Assembly (NCBI RefSeq): GCF_023169945.1
Contig: NZ_AP025591.1
Location: 4,584,481-4,648,480 of the forward strand
Length of the DNA: 64,000 nt
Direction of reading: 5' to 3'
From: Anaeromyxobacter oryzae
Lineage (GTDB): Bacteria; Myxococcota; Myxococcia; Myxococcales; Anaeromyxobacteraceae
The notes beneath the pieces were generated by a model. The model made no database searches. It saw only the letters and a list, made by a program, of their open reading frames with translations, and had not been told where the DNA came from. The position numbers and the translations under genes are program-made. This document shows positions 24,412 through 33,790 of the stretch, piece after piece. Each line of letters begins with the position of its first letter. Position 1 is the stretch's first letter.

Positions 24412-25746
24412 TCAGGGGCGCGTCGGGTTCCACGTCGGGTGCCGTCCGCCCGTCGCGAGGAGTCGCAGGTTCGATCCGTCTCGGTCCATGATCCAGAGAT
24501 CCGTCCGAGTGGCCATGAGTTCGAATGGATCGTCGGTCCGCTCGAACGCGATGCGCCGCCCGTCGGGCGATACGCTGAACCGCCGGATCGTGTCGTACCC
24601 GAGCGACACGTCCGAGATCTGCTCCGTCAGCCCGGTCGCGAACGTGTACAGGAAGATCTGCATGGGACTCACGAGGTCCGACTGCGAGAGGATGTAGAAG
24701 CCCGATCCGTCGGGAACCCAGTGGACGTCAGGCGCGTAGAAGCCTCGGAAGGTCGCGACCGGCGCCGGCTTCGTGGTCGCGTGCTCGCTGGGGCGGAGCA
24801 CATCGACGAAGCCATCGCCCCGGGACGAGTCGACGAGGAGCAGATCCGAAGCGGCCGCCGGGGGTCCCCACTCACCGTGACAGGTTCCGAAGAACGCGTC
24901 CGTCGCGACGAGCGGCTCGTACGACCAGCCGGGCGAGGGCACCGCGGCGATGCTCTCGAGGCTGCAGAGAGGGGAGTTGTAGCCGACGCGCGACGCATCG
25001 CTTCGCCAGAACGGCTCCTGGGCACCGAGCGGCGTCCCGCCGGCGAGCATGATCGACCCGGCGTCGACGGTCTGGCCGGGCTTCACGTCGGCGCTCGCGG
25101 TTCCGAAGAACCGGACGCGACCGTCCGTGACGACGACGGGCTGGCGCACGTCGCCCAGGTCGGCGACGTCGCGGAACGTGTACGTCCTGGTGCTGCCGCC
25201 TGGGATGACGTCCATCTGCACCTCGCCTCCCAGCACGATGATCCAGTACGGGCCGGAGTCGTACGTCGGGTTCGACACCGTGACCTGCACCGCGCCCTTC
25301 GCGAACGTGAGCTGGCGCGTGCGCGTCGGCCCATTCGTGAGCTTGCGCAGCGCTTTCCCGTCCGGGCGGATTCCGTAGATGTCGGTTTCATAGGGTGACA
25401 GCGCTTCCTCATGATCGCTCGCGAAGGCGATCTCGGTGCCGTCGGGGCGCCACGCCGGGCCGGAGACGGTATACGAAGCGCCCTGCACGGGCGGTGTGGT
25501 CCAGACGACGTGATCGTTCGAGCCGTCCGGCTCGACGAGGTGCAGCTCGCTCCCCTTCACGTAGGCGATCGTCCCCGTTGACGTGAGAGGCGAGGTGTCG
25601 ACCGGATCGGGTGTAGCGGTGGCTCCGCCTCCGCCTCCGCCTCCGCCTCCGCCTCCGCCGCCTCCGCCGCCACCACCCGAGCAGCCATTCGCGTAGGCGA
25701 GGACGACGGCGAGCAGCGCGCCGCACCACGATCGATGGCCAGGCAT
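24412..25746 (-). CDS. PD40/TolB-like beta-propeller lipoprotein
   Basis: A 444-residue exported protein. The signal sequence ends ANGC, a plausible lipobox, and is followed by a pure glycine run encoded by a GGC/GGA/GGT simple repeat. The rest is a WD40-like PD40 beta-propeller: AWRPDGTEIAFASDHEEAL, DVHWVPDGSGFYILSQ, RRFSVSPDGRRIAFE and final DLWIMDRDGSNLRLLATGG. It is probably on the periplasmic face of a membrane and could bind proteins or glycans; no enzyme motif is visible. The ATG at 25746 gives the best signal peptide, and upstream residues in the same frame look non-coding. Confidence 0.8.
   Translation of the reverse strand: MPGHRSWCGALLAVVLAYANGCSGGGGGGGGGGGGGGGGGGATATPDPVDTSPLTSTGTIAYVKGSELHLVEPDGSNDHVVWTTPPVQGASYTVSGPAWRPDGTEIAFASDHEEALSPYETDIYGIRPDGKALRKLTNGPTRTRQLTFAKGAVQVTVSNPTYDSGPYWIIVLGGEVQMDVIPGGSTRTYTFRDVADLGDVRQPVVVTDGRVRFFGTASADVKPGQTVDAGSIMLAGGTPLGAQEPFWRSDASRVGYNSPLCSLESIAAVPSPGWSYEPLVATDAFFGTCHGEWGPPAAASDLLLVDSSRGDGFVDVLRPSEHATTKPAPVATFRGFYAPDVHWVPDGSGFYILSQSDLVSPMQIFLYTFATGLTEQISDVSLGYDTIRRFSVSPDGRRIAFERTDDPFELMATRTDLWIMDRDGSNLRLLATGGRHPTWNPTRP
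25622..25675. repeat. CTCCGC/CGCCGC hexanucleotide simple repeat
   Basis: About nine units of a (CTCCGC)-type repeat encode the glycine linker after the lipobox of the PD40 lipoprotein. Multiples of three keep frame, so copy-number change alters linker length rather than breaking the gene. Confidence 0.8.
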
Positions 25747-26126
25747 TTGCTCCTCCGCTGCGAATGAGCGACCTCGGCTCCGAGGTCGCCGAGGAGCGCT
25801 CGTTCTGCCTGCGAGTCTCGCACCACGAGGCGAGGGGGGCTCACGGATAGTCGGGTGCGAACGGTGAGGGCGCTCGGAGCGGAAGGATCGCACGCAGACG
25901 TCCTCGACGTGGCTGCGTCCTCCGGGGGCGATGAATCGACGCGTCAATCCAGGCTATTCACGCGGCTGGACCGACATGATCTGGTGCCACCGAGCTAATC
26001 ATGACGTGCGTGCCCGCCGAGACGATTCTCCATCGTGTTCGTGCCTGACATGCTGTGCAGGGTCCAGGCCGAGCGGGGCATCATGCGGACGCGCGGTCTC
26101 GGAATCCGGTCTGCAATCGGTGGAAT
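25747..26126. other. Intergenic between divergent secreted-protein genes
   Basis: 380 bp holding the promoters of the PD40 lipoprotein (minus) and the metalloprotease (plus). No -24/-12 sequence, repeat or small gene was recognised. Confidence 0.4.
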
Positions 26127-27974
26127 ATGAAAATGCGCCCATACCTGCTCACGACGCTGGTTGGAGCGACCGCCCTCGTTCTGTCTTCGTGCAGTGGCGG
26201 TGGAACGGAGAGTAATGACTCCCCGCCGAGCGGTCTGACGTACTCCGTCAACCCTGCCGTGTACACGGTCGGGATCACCATCGCACCGAACATGCCCAGC
26301 AGCTCAGGAGGTGCAGTGATCTCGTATTCCGTCTTGCCGGCGCTGCCCGCCGGCTTGAGCCTGAACACCTCGACGGGCGTGATCTCGGGGACGCCCTCGG
26401 CGGTGACCTCCACGGCCGTCTACACCATCACTGCGACGAACTCCGCTGGATCGACCACTGCCGGCGTGAGCATCACGGTGAACCCGGGCGGCGGTGGAGT
26501 CAGGACGGTCGCGGGCACGGTCACGTACGATTTCGTGCCTGCGATCTTCGACCCGCAGGCACAGTCGGGGACGCTGGCGTTCAATCAGGCATCGGCGAAG
26601 CCGGTTCGGGACGGAACCGTCATGCTTCTCCAGGGCACCGACACGCTCGCGACCGCGACCACCAGCGACACGGGACAATACAGCATCACCTACACGCCGA
26701 CTGGCACGGGCTCGCTCACCCTCGTGGCGCTCGCGAGGACGACGACCCCGGCGATCGAGGTCCGCGACAACACGGATCAGAAAGCACTCTGGGGTATCAG
26801 CGCCCCGCTCGCCGCCGCGAACACCACGCTGAACCTCCACGCGACGCACGGCTGGACCGGAACGGCATACGACCCGAGCAAACGAACCGCCGCACCCTTC
26901 GCGATCCTCGATTCGATGTACACCGCGTCGAAGGCGGTGCTGAGCGCTCGCCCCGCCACGAGCATCCCGCCCCTGGTCGTGAACTGGAGTCCGAAGAACG
27001 TGCCCCAGGCCGGCGACAAGACCCAGGGCTTCATCACGACCAGCCACTATTCTCCCGCGGAGGGGCAGATCTACGTCCTCGGTGCGGCAGCGATCGATAC
27101 CGACGAGTTCGACAACCACGTGATCGTCCACGAGTGGGGCCACTTCTTCGAGTCGAAGCTCTCCCGGTCCGACAGCCCTGGGGGGCCGCACGGCCCCGGT
27201 GACGTGCTGGATCCGCGGGTCGCGTTCGGTGAGGGGTACGGGACGGCGATCTCCGCGATGACGCTGAACGATCCGATATATGCAGACACGCTCTGGGGAG
27301 GCCCGGGCGGCACCCTCACGGCGGGCGGAACGGACGTCGAGAACAACCCACCCGACGCCCAGATCCCTGGAGCCTTCTCCGAAGCGAACATCACTGGCCT
27401 CCTGTACGACCTGTTCGATGGGGCGAACGAGAGCTTCGACCAGGTCGCGCTCGGACTGGGCCCGATCGTCGACGTGCTGACCGGCCCCGAGAGGACGACG
27501 GAAGCGCTCACGACGATCGCCAGCTTCATCACCGGGCTCAAGGGTTTCAGCCCCGGCGCCGTCACCGCCATCGACGCCCTGCTGGCCCATTACGCGATCG
27601 GCCCCGTCACGACGGAGTGGGGCGAGGGCGACGGCCCGATGGCCGACATGTACCAGACGGCGGTCGTCGGCGGAGGGGCGTTCGCGTATCTGCTCTCCTA
27701 CGGTCGGTACAATACCTGGGCGGAGAACGAGTACTTCGTCTTCCAGGGCAACGGCGCCCAGGTGACCATCAGCGCGAGCTCCTCGGAGGACGTCGGGATC
27801 ACGCTGTATCGCCAGGGGACCGTCCTGGTGAGGGCGGACCAGTACGGGCCCGGCGGCACCGAGCAGATCAGCGGCCCAACGCAGGCTGGGCAGACATACG
27901 TTCTCGTCCTCACGGGGTACGCGGACCAGGGCACCGGGGAGTACCAGGTGACGTTGAATGTGACGAGCCCGTGA
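26127..27974 (+). CDS. Secreted lipoprotein metalloprotease with Ig-like domain
   Basis: A 615-residue exported protein. The signal ends VLSSC, a lipobox, followed by a Ser/Gly linker. Residues about 35-115 are a cadherin/Put_Ig-like domain (YSVLPALPAGLSLNTSTGVISGTPSA). Further on there is a carboxypeptidase-like beta domain and then a zinc protease core: VIVHEWGHFFESKL near 335, giving HExxH plus a Glu, with FGEGYGTA downstream. The end is a beta-rich tail. Gluzincin chemistry is likely but the substrate is unknown. ATG at 26127 or 26133 both give the same signal. It is followed after 26 bp by a small secreted protein in the same direction. Confidence 0.85.
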   Translation: MKMRPYLLTTLVGATALVLSSCSGGGTESNDSPPSGLTYSVNPAVYTVGITIAPNMPSSSGGAVISYSVLPALPAGLSLNTSTGVISGTPSAVTSTAVYTITATNSAGSTTAGVSITVNPGGGGVRTVAGTVTYDFVPAIFDPQAQSGTLAFNQASAKPVRDGTVMLLQGTDTLATATTSDTGQYSITYTPTGTGSLTLVALARTTTPAIEVRDNTDQKALWGISAPLAAANTTLNLHATHGWTGTAYDPSKRTAAPFAILDSMYTASKAVLSARPATSIPPLVVNWSPKNVPQAGDKTQGFITTSHYSPAEGQIYVLGAAAIDTDEFDNHVIVHEWGHFFESKLSRSDSPGGPHGPGDVLDPRVAFGEGYGTAISAMTLNDPIYADTLWGGPGGTLTAGGTDVENNPPDAQIPGAFSEANITGLLYDLFDGANESFDQVALGLGPIVDVLTGPERTTEALTTIASFITGLKGFSPGAVTAIDALLAHYAIGPVTTEWGEGDGPMADMYQTAVVGGGAFAYLLSYGRYNTWAENEYFVFQGNGAQVTISASSSEDVGITLYRQGTVLVRADQYGPGGTEQISGPTQAGQTYVLVLTGYADQGTGEYQVTLNVTSP

Positions 27975-28000
27975 CCGTCCACGGGCCAGGAGCTCACGAT

Positions 28001-28492
28001 ATGAAACGACTCGCCATCGCCCTCGTTGCGGGTCTCATCTGTCTCCCCACGCTCGCGGACGGCACGCCCGTCCCTTCGCGCAAGGCGGCGTCTGCCGTGA
28101 CCCGCGGCAAGCCGTCCGCACCGGTGAAGGTCGAGGCACGGCTCTCGGCCGGGAGCGCGACGGTGACGATCGTCTTCCGGAGCGGGGCCCGGGACGTCGA
28201 CGTCCAGGTCCACGGCGTCGACGGACTGAGCGTCACGTCGGCCGAGACCCCGATCTCGGGCAACCGCTTCGCAAAGGGCCAGTCGGCGACCTTCGACGTG
28301 ACGTTCACGCCGGGACCAGGGCGCTCTAACCTGGTCATCGCGGTGAACGGGACGTTCGGCGCCGCGAAGCGCAGCTCCGTCGTGTCGTTCGCAGTCGGAA
28401 CCCCGACGGCCGAGCAGCTGAAGTCCAACGGCACCGTCACGACCGACTCCCGGGGCGAGCGCATCAAGACGCTCCCCGCCGACACGAAGTAG
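28001..28492 (+). CDS. Small secreted protein
   Basis: A 163-residue exported protein with signal MKRLAIALVAGLICLPTLADG. The middle is beta-rich (GSATVTIVFRSGARDVDVQVHG, then QSATFDVTFTPGPGRSNLVIAVNGTFG), like an Ig-type fold, and the tail is polar. No motif identifies its role. It sits 26 bp after the metalloprotease gene and may be its substrate, inhibitor or partner; that is inference from position only. Confidence 0.7.
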   Translation: MKRLAIALVAGLICLPTLADGTPVPSRKAASAVTRGKPSAPVKVEARLSAGSATVTIVFRSGARDVDVQVHGVDGLSVTSAETPISGNRFAKGQSATFDVTFTPGPGRSNLVIAVNGTFGAAKRSSVVSFAVGTPTAEQLKSNGTVTTDSRGERIKTLPADTK

Positions 28493-28668
28493 TTGAGCTG
28501 CGCCTGCCGACCTCGATGACGAGCGACCCGAACCCGAGGACCAGAACGCCGATCTTGATCCCGTAGAGGGCCGCCCCGGGTTCGCAGTGTCGTGCGGCGC
28601 GTGCTGCGCATCCCAGGGCGGTCGAGCGGTGGCGGGCTTTTCGTCCTCGGGACTGGTATGAGGGCGCC

Positions 28669-30054
28669 ATGCCTAGCCCCATCGCCGATCGGCCGGGTGC
28701 CGTCCTCGTCGGCGTCCAGCTGCCCGACGTGTCGGATCTCGAGCACGCCACGCACCTCGCCGAGCTGGGGAGGCTGGTGCGCACCCTCGGCTACCAGACG
28801 GTCGCCACGCTCTCGCAGCGGCGCGGCGGGACGGGGGCGGGCACGGTGCTCGGCGCCGGAAAGCTCCAGGAGCTCGCCAGGCTCACCGGGGGGCCGGGCG
28901 TCATCGCCTCGGGGGCCGCCGACCGCACCTCGAAGGCGAAGGAGCGCTGGGAGGCAGAAGCCGCCGAGGAAGAGCGCGCCGGGGATTCCACCGACGAGGA
29001 CCCGGCAGCCGCCGACCCGCTGGCGGCGGCCGGCGAGAAGCCCACGGTGGTGGTCGTCGACCACGAGCTGACTCCGAGCCAGCTGCGTAACCTGGAAAAG
29101 GCGACCGGGGCGCTGGTGCTCGATCGCACCGGCGTCATCGTCGACATCTTCCACCGCCACGCCCGCAGCCGCGAGGCGCGCATGCAGGTGGAGATCGCCC
29201 GGCTCAAGTACCTGGCGCCCCGGCTGCGCGAGTCATCGGGCCGGTCGGAGCGTCAGCAAGGGAGGGGCGCGGGCGACTCCGCGGTCGAGCTCGACCGGCG
29301 CAAGATCCGAGACCGTGTGGCGGAGCTGAACGAGGGGCTGGCGGCGGTCCAGCGGGCTCAGGATCACCGCCGCTTCGCTCGGAGGGATCAGCTGCGGGTG
29401 GCCCTGGTCGGCTACACCAACGCCGGCAAGTCGTCGCTGATGCGGGCGCTCACCGGCAGCGAGGTCCTGGTCGCGGACCAGCTGTTCGCGACGCTCGACA
29501 CGACGGTGCGGTCGCTCCAGCCGGAGTCCCGGCCTCGCGTGCTGGTGTCGGACACCGTGGGCTTTCTCCGCAAGCTGCCGCACGACCTGGTCGCCTCCTT
29601 CCGCTCGACGCTCGACGAGGCGCTGGAGGCGTCGCTACTACTTTACGTCGCGGACGCCTCCGACCCGTCGTGGGAGGACCAGCTCGAGGTCAGCAGGGCC
29701 GTTCTGCGTGAGATTGGCGCGGCCGAGGTGCCGAACCTCCTGCTGCTCAACAAGATCGACCGGCTCGACGGGGCGACCCGGCGCGGGCTCCAGGCGAGGT
29801 TCCCCGAGGCGCTCCTGCTCTCGGCGCACGCGTCGGAGGACGTCGCCGCGCTCCGCCAGCGCTTGCTCGACTTCTTCGAGGCGCAGATGGTCGAGGCCGA
29901 CCTTCGGATTCCCTACGCGCGTCAGGGGCTGATCGCCGAGGTGTACGAGAGCGCGCGCGTCCTCTCGGAGACGTTCGACGAGGCCGGCCGCAACGTGCGC
30001 GTGCGCTCGCTGCCAGGGGTCGTCGCGAAGCTGGCTCGGAAGTTCCAGGCGTGA
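28669..30054 (+). CDS. hflX: GTPase HflX
   Basis: A 461-residue ribosome-associated GTPase that splits stalled 70S ribosomes. The N-terminal HflX domain has ELGRLVRTLG, GAGKLQEL and FHRHARSREARMQVEIARLKYLAPRLRE. The G domain has P-loop GYTNAGKSSLMRALTG, DTVGFLRKLPHDLVASFRSTLDEA (G3 DTVG) and LLNKIDRL (G4 NKID). Length and order are normal. An insertion of acidic residues near 90-120 (RWEAEAAEEERAGDSTDEDP) separates parts of the N-terminal domain. ATG at 28669 follows GAGGGCG. Confidence 0.95.
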   Translation: MPSPIADRPGAVLVGVQLPDVSDLEHATHLAELGRLVRTLGYQTVATLSQRRGGTGAGTVLGAGKLQELARLTGGPGVIASGAADRTSKAKERWEAEAAEEERAGDSTDEDPAAADPLAAAGEKPTVVVVDHELTPSQLRNLEKATGALVLDRTGVIVDIFHRHARSREARMQVEIARLKYLAPRLRESSGRSERQQGRGAGDSAVELDRRKIRDRVAELNEGLAAVQRAQDHRRFARRDQLRVALVGYTNAGKSSLMRALTGSEVLVADQLFATLDTTVRSLQPESRPRVLVSDTVGFLRKLPHDLVASFRSTLDEALEASLLLYVADASDPSWEDQLEVSRAVLREIGAAEVPNLLLLNKIDRLDGATRRGLQARFPEALLLSAHASEDVAALRQRLLDFFEAQMVEADLRIPYARQGLIAEVYESARVLSETFDEAGRNVRVRSLPGVVAKLARKFQA

Positions 30055-30258
30055 CGCCGGTCGGACGGCGCGGGGGCGCAGACCGCCGAATGCCCTGCCG
30101 TCCCGGGTAAAGAAGGCCCAAGGCCCGGACCGAGAGTTCCCGTGACGCGACCGCCTGAACTCGGCGCTCGACCGCGCCATCACGCGGCGTACGCAGTTGC
30201 GCGTCGGCGCGCCGTGCAAACGTCTCCATCGGTCCGAATGGCCGAGTCGCGCGCTGTA

Positions 30259-31110
30259 CTAATGGGGCGCTGGCTGCGCATCCGTGTCATCGTCGTCCGC
30301 CCGCCCGAGCGTAGGCAGGTGCTTGCCGAAGTTCAATTCGAAGTCGCTCGGAACGCCGTAACCCATGCTGCGGACCCTGGCACGGCGCGTCCGCTGACCG
30401 GGCCAGGCCAGGGCAGAGAAGAACACGTCGTTGCTCGACTGGAGCTCGGTAGCTGTCGGCGTCCCGAACCGATTGACCTGGGCCTTCACCGCGCCTAGCG
30501 CTTCACGGTCGAACGAGGCCAGACGCCGGGCGAGCGCATCGACAAACGAGTCGAGGTCGTCATCGTCCAGCGTGCGGTTCACCCAGCCATAGCGCTCGGC
30601 GATATCAGCATCGAAATCGTCGCCGCTGAGGACGATCTCGAGTGCGCGCGAGCGGCCGACCAAGCGCGGGAGCCATTCCAGCGCTCCGCCGCCCGGGACC
30701 AGTCCGACGCCGACCTCGGGGTTGCCGAACAGGGCGCTTTGCCGGCTGGCGAAGCGCATGTCGCAGGCCAGCACGAACTCGTTACCGATGCCGCGCGTGC
30801 GGCCGCGAATCTTGGCGATGCTCACGACTGGCGTGGACGAGAGGCGCAGCACGAAGTCGAACCAAGGCGCAAAACTGGCTGGGCGCAGTTCGGCTGCGTT
30901 GGATAGGTCCAAATGGGCGATGAAGAAATCGGGATTGACCGACTGGAACACTACGACCTTCACGGACGGGTCCGCCTCGAGCTCGGTCATGAGCGCTCCC
31001 AATTCGACGAGAGTTTCGGGACCAAACATGTTGATCGGCGGGTTGCTGAAGGTGATCGTCCACCGGCCCGGATAGGTGCGGTCGGTGTCGAACTGCGAAA
31101 GGCCTGGCAT
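30259..31110 (-). CDS. Enoyl-CoA hydratase/isomerase (crotonase) family protein
   Basis: A 283-residue crotonase-fold protein. N-terminal RTYPGRWTITFSNPPINMFGPETLVELG is the CoA-binding start of the family. The oxyanion region reads IAKIRGRTRGIGNEFVLACDMRFAS, and the catalytic region around NPEVGVGLVPGGGALEWLPRLVG has Gly-Gly where hydratases often have Glu, so dehydration/hydration chemistry is uncertain. It is cytoplasmic and alone. ATG at 31110 follows GAGGGAA. Divergent from dinB across 316 bp. Confidence 0.85.
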   Translation of the reverse strand: MPGLSQFDTDRTYPGRWTITFSNPPINMFGPETLVELGALMTELEADPSVKVVVFQSVNPDFFIAHLDLSNAAELRPASFAPWFDFVLRLSSTPVVSIAKIRGRTRGIGNEFVLACDMRFASRQSALFGNPEVGVGLVPGGGALEWLPRLVGRSRALEIVLSGDDFDADIAERYGWVNRTLDDDDLDSFVDALARRLASFDREALGAVKAQVNRFGTPTATELQSSNDVFFSALAWPGQRTRRARVRSMGYGVPSDFELNFGKHLPTLGRADDDDTDAQPAPH

Positions 31111-31426
31111 GGCACATTCCCTCGTGGTCAGTGCACGGTCGGCTGCGACGCTGGACGGCGGGAAGTGTGCTCGTGGGTGCGTCCTGCGGCGTCGTGAGGC
31201 GGGAGGCTCGTCTTCGCGAGCTGGAAGCGCAACAGACGAGTGGCCCGTGTTCCGCTGGTCTGGCAGGCGTTCGCCCCCAACATCCTCCGGGCGACCGGTA
31301 TCCTGCGCGCCTGCAGGCGCGCGTCGGCCGATGACCGCCCACGACATCGGAGAGTCGACGAGGAACACCCTTCGAATCTCAGGGCGTGGCTTGCACCTGA
31401 ACGGATGATCAGCTAGCGTTCTGCCC
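31111..31426. other. Divergent promoter region of crotonase and dinB
   Basis: 316 bp with no gene. GAACG and CGTTC flank a 13-base spacer just before dinB (GAACGGATGATC...CGTTC), a possible but unproven SOS-type site. Confidence 0.3.
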
Positions 31427-32698
31427 ATGGGAATGGCGTCGGAGCTCGCGCGCGCGCAGCCGCTCTCGGCGCCGCGCATCTGCTGCCTGGATCTCGATAC
31501 GTTCTTCGTGTCCGTCGAGCGACTGCTCGATCCGACGCTGGAAGGCAAACCGGTGGTCGTCGGGGGAAAGCCGGGAAGCCGCGGCGTGGTCACCGCCGCC
31601 AGCTACGAGGTGCGCCGTCTGGGCGTGAAGTCGGGCATGTCGCTGATCGAGGCCAGCAAGCGCGCGCCGAACGCGATCTACCTGCCCACGCGGCACGAGA
31701 TCTACGGCACCTACGCGGAGCGCGTGCGCGAGATCGCGCGTCGCTTCGCGCCCAAGGTGCTCGTCGCCAGCATCGACGAGATGTATCTCGATTTCTCCGG
31801 CTGCGAGCGGCTCTACCGCTCCGGCGACGCCGCCAGCGGGAACGGCGGCGAAGACCGCGCTGGCGACGTTGCCATCGAAGGCGCGGCGCTGCAGTTGACC
31901 ACGGCAGTCTTCGACGAGATCGGACTGCCTTCGAGCGTCGGAGTCGCGACCAGCAAGGTCGTGGCCAAGGTGGCATCGGCGCTGGCCAAGCCGCGCGGTG
32001 TGATGCTGGTCCCCGCGGGCGTCGAGCGCGCCGTGCTCGCGCCGCTGCCGGTCCGGTCGTTCCCCGGCATCGGTCCCGTTGCCGAGGCCAGGCTGCACGC
32101 CGCCGGCTACCAGACGCTGGGCGCGGTCGCGGAGGCCTCGGTCGAGGATCTACAGAACATCTTCGGCGCGTGGGCGGCGTCGATCTCGCGCGGCGTGCAG
32201 GGGCTGGGCTCGGGCGACGTCGGCCGCGAGCGCCCGGCGTTCGCCGAGCACGATCCCGAGGGCGAGACCGTCGGCAGCATCTCCAACGAGCGGACCTTTC
32301 GCGAGGACGTGACCGACCCGGCGTCGATCGAGGCGGTCCTCTGCGGTCTGTGCGAGCGGGTCTGCTGGCGCGCGCGCAAGCGCCACGTCAAGGCGCGCAC
32401 CGTGACCCTCAAGCTGCGCTATGCCGACTTCCACACGCTCACGCGCTCGCAAACCACGATGGCGACCAGCTCGGAGCTCGAGCTCTATCCCATCGTCAAG
32501 GAGATGTTTGCGGCGGCGCGGACGCGGTCTCTGCCCATCCGCCTGCTCGGCGTTCAGCTCTCGAACCTGGGCATGTTCGAGCAGCTCCCGCTCTTCGATC
32601 GTAACGAGCGGGTCGGCGCGGTCGTCGACAGCATCCGCGCGCGTTTCGGGTTCGCGATGGTCTCGCTGGCGACCGGGCGCGGCGGTCAGCGCCGATGA
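31427..32698 (+). CDS. dinB: DNA polymerase IV (Y-family)
   Basis: A 423-residue Y-family translesion polymerase. DLDTFFVSVE near the N-terminus is the palm motif with catalytic Asp/Glu; SYEVRRLGVKSGMS is the fingers motif; SIDEMYLDFSG holds the second catalytic pair. The thumb HhH region (VRSFPGIGPVAEARLHAAGY) and little finger (ARKRHVKARTVTLKLRYADF) follow. QLPLFD near residue 385 matches the beta-clamp-binding motif QLxLF, so processivity-clamp recruitment is intact. An insert around GDAASGNGGEDRAGD lengthens the palm. Acts in damage tolerance; the regulator is not visible. Confidence 0.95.
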   Translation: MGMASELARAQPLSAPRICCLDLDTFFVSVERLLDPTLEGKPVVVGGKPGSRGVVTAASYEVRRLGVKSGMSLIEASKRAPNAIYLPTRHEIYGTYAERVREIARRFAPKVLVASIDEMYLDFSGCERLYRSGDAASGNGGEDRAGDVAIEGAALQLTTAVFDEIGLPSSVGVATSKVVAKVASALAKPRGVMLVPAGVERAVLAPLPVRSFPGIGPVAEARLHAAGYQTLGAVAEASVEDLQNIFGAWAASISRGVQGLGSGDVGRERPAFAEHDPEGETVGSISNERTFREDVTDPASIEAVLCGLCERVCWRARKRHVKARTVTLKLRYADFHTLTRSQTTMATSSELELYPIVKEMFAAARTRSLPIRLLGVQLSNLGMFEQLPLFDRNERVGAVVDSIRARFGFAMVSLATGRGGQRR

Positions 32699-32750
32699 GA
32701 CGCGCGCCTCCGGGCGAGGGCGCGCGCGATCTCCCGCACCGCGTCGCAGC

Positions 32751-33641
<891 letters not shown>

Positions 33642-33790
33642 CGGTCACCTCGGCCCCGGCGGGAGTCCCGCACGTTCCTGGTTCGTCCGCGAAACGTAAT
33701 CGGCCGAGCACGCGCCCGCGCCAGCCTTCGAACCATTCAATCGGGTGTCTCACGAGGCGGCGAGCCCACGTACATCGAGGCCGCTTTCGC

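Noticed and set aside
28500..28600. Minus-strand hydrophobic reading LYGIKIGVLVLGFGSLVIEVG
   Set aside because: No start or ribosome site, and part of the frame is antisense to hflX; possibly a remnant but unsupported.
31395..31425. GAACG...CGTTC before dinB as a LexA site
   Set aside because: The 13-base spacer does not match a LexA consensus I know, and no lexA gene is in the window.
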